Positions 57,727 through 64,000 of a DNA stretch of 64,000 nucleotides are shown one piece after another (position 1 is the first letter of the stretch; each line of letters begins with the position of its first letter). Both the position numbers and the translations under genes were made by a program. Origin of the DNA: an uncultured Acidimicrobiales bacterium. Its GTDB lineage: Bacteria > Actinomycetota > Acidimicrobiia > Acidimicrobiales > SHLQ01. The stretch lies in NCBI GenBank assembly GCA_938015295.1, contig CALLQB010000028.1, positions 1 through 64,000 of the forward strand, given 5' to 3'. Below the pieces are notes generated by a model. The model was not told the origin of the DNA. It searched no databases and saw nothing but the letters and a program-made list of their open reading frames with translations.

Positions 57727-58794
57727 GTGACCGACCTCAAACTCGGTTACGGCCTTGAGTTATACCGGGGCGCCGACCTCGCTGTTCCCGTCGAGACCGT
57801 GCAGCTGTGCGAATCGCTTGGGTACGACGTCGTGTGGACCGCCGAGGCATACGGCTCTGACGCAATGACCCCGCTGGCATACCTTGCGGCAGTAACCAAA
57901 CGTATTCGGCTTGGCACAGCGGTCGTTCAGATTGCCGCTCGAACCCCAGCCGCTACCGCGATGCAGGCAATGACGATCGATGCAATGGCTGGTGGCAACC
58001 GTGTAGTTGTCGGCCTTGGCGTGTCGGGTCCACAGATTGTCGAAGGCTGGTACGGCCGTCCCTGGGGTAAGCCCAACACCATGCTTCGCGACTACGTCAA
58101 CATCATGCGACAAGTCTTTCGTCGCGAAGGCCCCGTCGAACATGCTGGCTCCCAGATCGCTCTCCCCTACCGCGGGCCTGGTTCGATTGGGCAGGGCAAA
58201 GCGCTCAAGTCGATCATGCACGGCAACGCAGAGATTCCAATTTGGCTTGCGTCGGGGGCTCCACTCAACACCCAACTGGCGGCCGAGGTGGCCGATGGCT
58301 GGTTGCCGATGGGTTACGGGCCCGACGGCGCCGACGTGTTCGCCGAGCCGCTCGACCGAGGCTTCGCTAAACGCGACGCCCGTCTTGGCGACCGTGAGTC
58401 GTTCGAAACGTTCGTCAACCTCACCGTCGAGATCACCGACGATGTCGCAGCCGCAATCGCCCGACGAAAACCGCTTCGCACGATGTACATAGGCGGCATG
58501 GGGAGCCAAACCCACAATTATCATCGCGACGCCATGGCCCGGGCTGGTTTCCCCGATGAGGCGGCCCAAATTCAAGAGCTCGTCCTCGCTGGTCGCCGCG
58601 ACGAGGCGATCGCCGTCATGCCCGACGAGTACATCGAACAGGGGTCATTGTTTGGCAGCACACGACGCATTACCGAGAAGTTCGCGGCAGCGGTGCCAAA
58701 GGGTGCGACAGGCGTAACGATTCGAACCGACCAGACCGAGGCACTCGAGTTACTCGCCGACCTCGCTGGCACCCGAGACACCAACCAGATCTAA
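57727..58794 (+). CDS. LLM-class F420-dependent oxidoreductase
   Basis: A 355-residue TIM-barrel oxidoreductase of the luciferase-like monooxygenase family in its F420 branch. It begins VTDLKLGYGLELYRGADLAV and has DVVWTAEAYGSDAMTPLAYLAA, RIRLGTAVVQIAARTPAATA, the LGVSGPQIVEGWYGRPWGKP segment and PIWLASGAPLNTQLAAEVAD, all typical. The start is GTG 57727; the frame upstream to 57661 is not protein-like. It probably transfers hydride from reduced F420 to a CoA ester or ketone. It is followed at 16 bp by the enoyl-CoA hydratase gene, so the two may be co-transcribed. Confidence 0.88.
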   Translation: MTDLKLGYGLELYRGADLAVPVETVQLCESLGYDVVWTAEAYGSDAMTPLAYLAAVTKRIRLGTAVVQIAARTPAATAMQAMTIDAMAGGNRVVVGLGVSGPQIVEGWYGRPWGKPNTMLRDYVNIMRQVFRREGPVEHAGSQIALPYRGPGSIGQGKALKSIMHGNAEIPIWLASGAPLNTQLAAEVADGWLPMGYGPDGADVFAEPLDRGFAKRDARLGDRESFETFVNLTVEITDDVAAAIARRKPLRTMYIGGMGSQTHNYHRDAMARAGFPDEAAQIQELVLAGRRDEAIAVMPDEYIEQGSLFGSTRRITEKFAAAVPKGATGVTIRTDQTEALELLADLAGTRDTNQI

Positions 58795-58810
58795 GGACAA
58801 GTCCGAGCCA

Positions 58811-59614
58811 ATGTCTTCCACCACCTATGAGTTCATCGTCGTCGACGAGCCAGCGACCCACGTTCGTCGCATTACCCTCAATCGACCGGACAAACGCAAC
58901 GCCATCTCAACGCCGATGCGAACCGAGGTGCTCGACGCGCTGCAGCGCCACGATCACGATCCCGAGGTGCGAGTAACCATCATCTGTGGCGCCGGTAAGT
59001 GTTTCTCGTCGGGGTACGACATCGGAACCGGCTCACTCATGGATGACCCGCCGATCTACAGCGCACCTGGCGATGGCGTGTGGGCCCGCCAGGCAACCGA
59101 AAGCTGGTTCAGCATTTGGGATCTGGCCAAGCCCGTCATCGCGCAGGTTCACGGATACGCCATGGCCGGCGCTACCGAGTTCGTTTCGGCATGTGACCTT
59201 GTCTATATGGCCGACGACGCGGTGATTGGGTATCCGGTGGTGCGCGTGATGAGTCCACCCGACTGGCAGTTTCACACCCCCCTCGTGGGCCTTCGCGCCG
59301 CGATGGAAATGATGCTGACCGGCAACAGCTACAGCGCTGCCGAGGCCGTACAGGTCGGGTTCGCTAACCGGGCATTCCCGGCCGACGACCTCGAAAACGA
59401 AGTCCTCACGATGGCGAAAGCCGTGGCAAAGGTTCCTTCTGACCTCCAACAGATCAACAAACGTTCTGTCCACCGGTCATTCGATGTCTGGGGCGCTCGC
59501 GCAGCAATGCGGGCCGGACAGGAGTTCCAAGCGCTCGCCGGCCATCAGGCCTCGGTACAACGTGCTCGACAAAACCCGCTCGAGGCCATTAAAACAGCGT
59601 TCGACGACTCGTAG
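58811..59614 (+). CDS. Enoyl-CoA hydratase/isomerase family protein
   Basis: A 267-residue crotonase-fold enzyme. The CoA-binding/oxyanion segments are RITLNRPDKRNAIS, GAGKCFSSGYDIGTG (residues 60-74) and AQVHGYAMAGATEFVSACDL (near 112-131), followed by the KRSVHRSF region. The catalytic Glu position is occupied by VIGYPVVRVM, without an obvious pair of Glu residues, so the reaction could be isomerase-like or an atypical hydration. Possible partner of the LLM oxidoreductase in a degradation pathway of a CoA ester. Confidence 0.87.
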   Translation: MSSTTYEFIVVDEPATHVRRITLNRPDKRNAISTPMRTEVLDALQRHDHDPEVRVTIICGAGKCFSSGYDIGTGSLMDDPPIYSAPGDGVWARQATESWFSIWDLAKPVIAQVHGYAMAGATEFVSACDLVYMADDAVIGYPVVRVMSPPDWQFHTPLVGLRAAMEMMLTGNSYSAAEAVQVGFANRAFPADDLENEVLTMAKAVAKVPSDLQQINKRSVHRSFDVWGARAAMRAGQEFQALAGHQASVQRARQNPLEAIKTAFDDS

Positions 59615-59632
59615 AAAAACTTAACGGCGGTG

Positions 59633-59773
59633 TCACCCGCCGAGCACGGTGACGGAGTCGTATACCCGGATGCACAGGCAGTAGCGACGACACGCGGCGT
59701 CGGTGAAAGTTTCCCCTTCAGGATCGAACCAAAACCGACCCCAGAGCGTCTTTGCTTTGTAGTGCCACCACAT
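59633..59773 (-). CDS. Possible small protein (46 aa), Trp/Cys-rich
   Basis: An ATG-initiated minus-strand frame encoding MWWHYKAKTLWGRFWFDPEG followed by TDAACRRYCLCIRVYDSVTV. Third positions are about 74% GC while first and second are near 52%, as expected for a coding frame in this genome. Three Cys, five Trp and several aromatics would be unusual in random sequence. It has no clear ribosome site and lies in the gap between the hydratase and the lipoprotein gene. Unknown family. Confidence 0.4.
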   Translation of the reverse strand: MWWHYKAKTLWGRFWFDPEGETFTDAACRRYCLCIRVYDSVTVLGG

Positions 59774-59883
59774 GGCGTTTCTTCATAGCGGCGGAACACT
59801 ACCGATAGATAACGATCAGATTCACTCGCGTTTTGCTTGTCGTTCGCGGCAGGTGGGCCGAGCGACTCATAAAGGGCTTCTCA

Positions 59884-61101
59884 ATGACTTCACGGACAAA
59901 ACTCTTCCTTGCGGTGCTCCTCTCGCTCGCTCTGCTGGCTTCGGCTTGCGGCTCGGGATCTTCAGGCGACGCTGCAACCTCGACCGACAGCGACTCGGTT
60001 TCTACCAGTGACGCTGACTCCGAGGGATCTGAGGGATCTGAGGGATCTGACGGATCTGACTCCGACGATTCGAGTGACGCCGATGACGAAACGGCGTCCA
60101 TCTCGCCAATTTCTGACTTCCTTGGCGTGCCGAGCTTTGATCCGAGTAACCCTGAAGAATCGCAAGCGATCTTTGAGCAACAAGAACGCGAGCGCGAAGA
60201 AGCAATTGCGTTGTGTATGCGGGCCGAAGGGTTCGAATACACACCTCGAGACCCATCCGAATACAACTTCTTCGAAGACGACGGTGGTCTCGAATGGGGA
60301 TCTGACGAATGGGTGCAAACGTACGGATTTGGCGTGACAACCCAATCGTTCTCTCAAAGCGAGGTCGGTGATGGTCTGATCGGCTACGACGACAGCCGCT
60401 TCGAGGACTTTGAAGAAGAAGCCGAAGAAGACCCCAACTGGGAGTACCAAGAGTCGCTTCCCGAAGCCGAACGAATCGCGTACGAAGAGACGCTATGGGG
60501 CGAGGAGCCCGACCTCGACTTCGAGGCAATGACCGAAGAAGAAATCAACGAGTTCTACGAGACCTTCGAATGGACCGGCTGCGCCAACGTCGCAAACGAA
60601 GACGACATCCAGCAACAGTTCTACACCGAGTTCGGCGATGCAATGGGCGAGATGTACGAGGCGATGGAGGCCGACCCTCGGATAGTTGAGGCGCAAGCGA
60701 AGATCGAAGAATGTGTGGTTGGTAAAGGCGTGGAGTTTGTGTCCGAGCAAGATGCTTGGGAGCACTGGGAAGATCAGCTTTCCCCCATGCGCGACCGTCT
60801 CTACGGAGCGTTCGACGAGCCGAACTTCGGTGGCCAGGAAGATGTCGATTTCGAAGCGATGACCGACGAGGAAATCAACGACTTCTACGAGAGCCTCCCG
60901 CAACCCGAGCTCACTGCCGAAGACAAAGTACTTCTCGCCGAACTCCAGCAAGAAGAGATCGCGATCGCCGTTGCCAACGCTGAGTGCGGGGGCGGCTACG
61001 CCAATCAGGAGGAACTTTACCGCGAACTCCTTGTTGAGTACGAGCAGCGTTTCTTGGAAGACAACGCCGCTGCACTCGAAGCCTTCCAGGCCGCCGAGTA
61101 G
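59884..61101 (+). CDS. Acidic secreted lipoprotein of the second ABC export operon
   Basis: A 405-residue lipoprotein whose lipobox ASAC ends near residue 22 after a clear hydrophobic signal (LFLAVLLSLALLASAC). Then comes a Ser/Asp/Gly linker with four 9-bp repeats (GAGGGATCT at 60022-60048 plus GACGGATCT) and a strongly acidic body. The motif DFEAMTEEEINEFYETFEW occurs twice (the second as DFEAMTDEEINDFYESLPQ), an internal duplication. Cys residues in CMRAEGFEY and CANV/CVVG resemble the first operon's lipoprotein. I start at ATG 59884 (AAGGG upstream). Followed by adaptor, ATPase and permease. Confidence 0.85.
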   Translation: MTSRTKLFLAVLLSLALLASACGSGSSGDAATSTDSDSVSTSDADSEGSEGSEGSDGSDSDDSSDADDETASISPISDFLGVPSFDPSNPEESQAIFEQQEREREEAIALCMRAEGFEYTPRDPSEYNFFEDDGGLEWGSDEWVQTYGFGVTTQSFSQSEVGDGLIGYDDSRFEDFEEEAEEDPNWEYQESLPEAERIAYEETLWGEEPDLDFEAMTEEEINEFYETFEWTGCANVANEDDIQQQFYTEFGDAMGEMYEAMEADPRIVEAQAKIEECVVGKGVEFVSEQDAWEHWEDQLSPMRDRLYGAFDEPNFGGQEDVDFEAMTDEEINDFYESLPQPELTAEDKVLLAELQQEEIAIAVANAECGGGYANQEELYRELLVEYEQRFLEDNAAALEAFQAAE

Positions 61102-61136
61102 TCCACCGACCTCACCGGATTTCGGATCAATACAGT

Positions 61137-62885
61137 ATGGGTAGACGAACAGTTCTTGCAGTAGTCACCGTGGTTGCAGTGCTCTCGGCCGTAGTCGGTT
61201 GGGTCGCTGGCCAGCGCATTTCATCGCCGGCGCAAGTCGCCGCCAACACTGCGGCGCCCGAGCCATCGCTCATCACCGTGCCGATCGAATCTGCCGAGCT
61301 ATCGGTCGACGTCGTTGTACGTGGCACCCTGCAGTTCTCCGACACCGAGACCCTCGACGTGCAGCCGACCACCATCGATGGCACAACGATCATCACGAGG
61401 ACGTTGGTCGAAGTTGGCGACGAGTTGGCCGAGGGCGACGTCATGATCGAAGTCGCTGGACGGCCGGTCTTTGTGCTCGAAGGCCAGCTCCCGGAGTACC
61501 GCTCGCTACGTCCAGCCGCCGAGGGACCCGATGTGTTACAGCTCGAAGAAGCCCTCGCCCGCCTCGGACTCGATCCAGGGCCGGTTGATGGCGAGTACAC
61601 CGAAGCAACCGAGGCTGCGATTCAGGCGCTCTATTTTCAGGCTGGCTACACCGCAAATCTTCCGTCACCCGACGAAACCTCCGAGCTCGATGGGTTGAGA
61701 GACCAAGTGGCAGCGGCCGAACGGGACCTCAGCGACTTGCTCACCACGGGCGACGATGGCTCGGGGCCTTCCCGGTCGACAATCATTCGAGCCGAAGAAA
61801 GCGTTCGGCTCGCGAACCTTGCGCACGCACAGGCAAAAGAACAGCAGTCAGCGGCAAACGCCGTGGCCGCACGAGCTCTCAACGACGCTACCAGCACCCT
61901 CGCGACGCTAGACGCACAGTTGACCGAGTCGAAGAAACGACTGCGCGAGGCGCGTGAAGGGATCCACCCTGATACCGGCCAGGCTCCAACCGCAGCCGAG
62001 CTGCAGCAACTCATCGACGTGCGAGACGCTCTTCGAATTGATCGCGACGCAGCGCTGGCAGTTCGCGATGAGTTGGCGGCAGAAAAGTCACGGGTAGCGA
62101 CCGAGCAGGCTGAGTTCGTTCGAGCGGCCGCAATAGAAGTACAGATAGCAAACGCCGACCTCACCGATCTCCGCAACCCCCCCAGCAGCTCCGCTGGAAG
62201 TTCAGCCGACCAGGTCACGCGGGCCCGGGAAAGTGTCGCAGATGCTCGCAAATCGCTCGCCCAGGCCGAGGAACGTATCGGCACCACCTTGCCCGCAGCC
62301 GAGTTCCGTTTCCTACCCACGCTCCCCCGCACTGTGCAACGAGTTTTCGCCGATCGAGGCGATGCACCCACCGGCGCGGTGATGGAAGTGTCGGGAGCTG
62401 GCGTTTCAGTGACCTCAAGCGTCTCGACCACCGACCGATCGCTTCTCGAAGAAGGCCTGCAGGCGACCTATGAGATCGACGACCTCGGCATAAGCATTCC
62501 TCTTGAGATCTCGTTGCTTGCTGACGAGCCGGGCGGCGGCGATCTCGGAGCCGATCGTTACCTCATGCGCATGGTGCCGGTTGACGACATTGTGCCGGAA
62601 GAGGCCTACGGGCAATCGGCACGAGTCACCATTCCGGTCGGATCGACCAGCGGAGAAGTTCTAGCCGTGCCACTCGCTGCGCTCTCCGCCGGCGCAGATG
62701 GCACCTCGAGAGTCGAGGTCGAAACGTCGACCGGCGAAACCTCGTTCGTCAAGGTCGCCACTGGCCTCAAAGCGCTCGGCCTGATCGAAATCACGGCCCT
62801 CGATGGCGCCGATCTTTCGGTCGGCGACCGCGTCGTTGTCGGCCGCGATTCCGCCAGCACAACCGAATCCGAAGGCGACGGGTGA
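61137..62885 (+). CDS. Efflux adaptor (MacA-like) with peptidoglycan-binding and coiled-coil regions
   Basis: A 582-residue protein with an N-terminal anchor (about 5-24). Barrel/lipoyl half at 45-115 (LVEVGDELAEGDVMIEVAGR), PG_binding_1 domain at about 130-175 (DVLQLEEALARLGLDPGPVD; TEATEAAIQALYFQAGY), a helical coiled-coil insert at about 185-385 (EESVRLANLAHAQAKEQQSA; ADLTDLRNPPSSSAG) and the C-terminal barrel and membrane-proximal regions to 582. It has both the wall-binding domain of the paralogue at 11355 and the hairpin of classic MacA, so it is longer. Start 35 bp after the lipoprotein; stop overlaps the ATPase start (GTGA). Confidence 0.84.
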   Translation: MGRRTVLAVVTVVAVLSAVVGWVAGQRISSPAQVAANTAAPEPSLITVPIESAELSVDVVVRGTLQFSDTETLDVQPTTIDGTTIITRTLVEVGDELAEGDVMIEVAGRPVFVLEGQLPEYRSLRPAAEGPDVLQLEEALARLGLDPGPVDGEYTEATEAAIQALYFQAGYTANLPSPDETSELDGLRDQVAAAERDLSDLLTTGDDGSGPSRSTIIRAEESVRLANLAHAQAKEQQSAANAVAARALNDATSTLATLDAQLTESKKRLREAREGIHPDTGQAPTAAELQQLIDVRDALRIDRDAALAVRDELAAEKSRVATEQAEFVRAAAIEVQIANADLTDLRNPPSSSAGSSADQVTRARESVADARKSLAQAEERIGTTLPAAEFRFLPTLPRTVQRVFADRGDAPTGAVMEVSGAGVSVTSSVSTTDRSLLEEGLQATYEIDDLGISIPLEISLLADEPGGGDLGADRYLMRMVPVDDIVPEEAYGQSARVTIPVGSTSGEVLAVPLAALSAGADGTSRVEVETSTGETSFVKVATGLKALGLIEITALDGADLSVGDRVVVGRDSASTTESEGDG

Positions 62886-63571
62886 GCGCTCCAGTCGTCG
62901 AACTTCAAGGGGTAACCCGAACGTTCGACGCAACACCGCCCGTCGAGGCCCTCAAGGCCACCAACCTCGTCATCAACGACGGCGACTATCTCTCGATCGT
63001 CGGCCCATCGGGCTCCGGTAAGTCGACGATGCTGAACGTTCTCGGCCTCCTCGACTCGCCCACCGACGGCACCTACCTTCTCGACGGCACCGACATCTCC
63101 AGACTGGGCGAACGTCAACTAGCGGGCCTTCGCGCCACCAAGATCGGCTTTGTGTTCCAATCGTTCCACCTTCTCGCCCATCGCTCAGCCACCGAAAACG
63201 TGATGCTTGCCGAGCTGTACAGTGGCCGCGACCGAGGGGGTCGACGACCCCGTGCTATCGCAGCGCTTGAAAAGGTCGGTCTTGGTCATCGACTCGATGC
63301 CTTTCCACCAACGATGTCAGGCGGCGAACGCCAGCGAGTCGCCATTGCTCGTGCGCTCACCGCCGAACCATCGCTCCTCCTTGCCGACGAGCCGACGGGA
63401 AATCTCGACACGGTGACATCCGAGGCCATCCTCGAGCTATTCGACGACCTGCACGCCGCTGGCCTTACCGTTGCGGTCATTACCCACGACACCGACGTTG
63501 CACAGCGGGCAGAGCGCACGATCAACATTCGCGACGGCATCGTCACCGAAACAGCGCGTGCCGCTTCATGA
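62882..63571 (+). CDS. ABC transporter ATP-binding protein, MacB/LolD type
   Basis: A 229-residue ATPase with Walker A GPSGSGKST (near 40-48), FQSFHLL Q-loop, MSGGERQRVAIARA signature, LLLADEPTGNLDT Walker B and ITHDTD H-loop. Close relative of the ATPase at 12482. GTG start overlaps the adaptor stop by 4 bp; the permease ATG overlaps its stop (ATGA). Confidence 0.93.
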   Translation: MSAPVVELQGVTRTFDATPPVEALKATNLVINDGDYLSIVGPSGSGKSTMLNVLGLLDSPTDGTYLLDGTDISRLGERQLAGLRATKIGFVFQSFHLLAHRSATENVMLAELYSGRDRGGRRPRAIAALEKVGLGHRLDAFPPTMSGGERQRVAIARALTAEPSLLLADEPTGNLDTVTSEAILELFDDLHAAGLTVAVITHDTDVAQRAERTINIRDGIVTETARAAS

Positions 63572-64000
63572 CCACTCCCGAACTCGAACCATTGCCAGTA
63601 CTCCCCGATGCAAACAACCCGCATCCGGTTGCGGCCTCGTCGCACCTTGGCATCGTCGACCTCTTGTCCGAATCGGTTACTGCGCTTACCTCGCGCCCCG
63701 CTCGCACACTCCTCACGGCCCTCGGCACCATCCTTGGAGTTGCGGCGCTGGTCGCGACGCTCGGCTTGGCCAAAACTGCCGGCAATCAGATCGTCGGACG
63801 ATTCGACGAGCTCGCAGCCACCGAAGTTTCGATCGCACCCGAGTCTCGGGGCTTCGGCTCGGGCAACCGCACTATCAGCGTGATCCCCTGGGACGCAGGC
63901 GACCGCCTGCAACGCCTCAACGGTGTCGTCGCTGCGGGCACAAAATCCGACGTCGACGTCGGTAGCGACCTGGCACGAGCGGTGCCTGTCATCGATCCGC
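63568..64000 (+). CDS. ABC transporter permease, MacB type, truncated by window end
   Basis: Only the first 144 codons are in the window and the frame is open to the last base. The N-terminus has a TM helix near residues 46-68 (SRPARTLLTALGTILGVAAL), nearly identical to that of the permease at 13179 (SRPARTLLTALGIAIGIASM), followed by the start of the extracytoplasmic MacB_PCD domain (DELAATEVSIAPESRG). Fourth gene of the duplicated operon. Confidence 0.9.
   Translation, partial: MTTPELEPLPVLPDANNPHPVAASSHLGIVDLLSESVTALTSRPARTLLTALGTILGVAALVATLGLAKTAGNQIVGRFDELAATEVSIAPESRGFGSGNRTISVIPWDAGDRLQRLNGVVAAGTKSDVDVGSDLARAVPVIDP

Overview
The window reads as chromosomal DNA of a high-GC actinobacterium. 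My best guess is an Acidimicrobiia/Ilumatobacter-like lineage, judged from gene content rather than any marker gene. The lineage hints are two wax-ester/diacylglycerol acyltransferases, a mycobacterial-style HAD/PlsC fusion, an F420-type (LLM) oxidoreductase, family III CoA-transferase, amidohydrolase-2 pairs and many NarL-type regulators. Gene density is high and many junctions are 4-bp ATGA/GTGA overlaps. I saw no rRNA, tRNA, CRISPR array, insertion sequence or prophage structural gene.

Layout. (1) 1-1599: end of a secreted RTX repeat protein. (2) 1629-10174: a neutral-lipid locus. An acyl-CoA synthetase/PlsC pair lies behind a perfect CRP-type site. A TetR regulator with a twin palindrome diverges from an operon of HAD-PlsC, two WS/DGATs and an alpha/beta hydrolase. 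(3) 10592-14396: acidic lipoprotein, peptidoglycan-binding adaptor, ABC ATPase and permease behind TCTCAGG direct repeats; the same four-gene operon recurs at 59884-64000, truncated by the window end. (4) 15043-18169: phenylacetyl-CoA epoxidase genes in the order A-D-B-C plus a hotdog thioesterase, with no paaE. (5) 18312-21155: MscS channel, DUF2889 protein, CoA-transferase. (6) 21181-25301: a signalling island with a coiled-coil protein, a histidine kinase, a Ras-like GTPase, a membrane-anchored putative GTPase partner and a NarL-type regulator. (7) 25398-34436: MFS transporter, a 528-bp gene-free stretch, a PG-binding/GH19 lysin, a YceI-cytochrome c-copper monooxygenase fusion, a low-complexity secreted protein, and a secreted metzincin behind three 21-bp operator-like repeats.

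(8) 35569-50902: a surface-polysaccharide locus. Its minus-strand operon has four genes, all coupled by ATGA overlaps: a Wzx-like flippase fused to a BcsB-like domain, a sulfotransferase, a GT-C-like membrane protein and a membrane/ectodomain protein. Facing it are GT2, GT4, an RTX/TSP3 secreted protein, GT4 and GT2, closed by a secreted GH16 enzyme whose 3' end overlaps the last GT2 by 119 bp. The flippase-BcsB fusion is the strongest candidate for an undescribed system. (9) 51145-59614: two amidohydrolases, a phosphotransferase-fold kinase, a divergent NarL-type two-component pair, a probable inactive GT2 paralogue, an LLM oxidoreductase and an enoyl-CoA hydratase. (10) 59884-64000: the second lipoprotein/adaptor/ABC operon.

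Functions are assigned by reading motifs and from memory of protein families; no database search was run.
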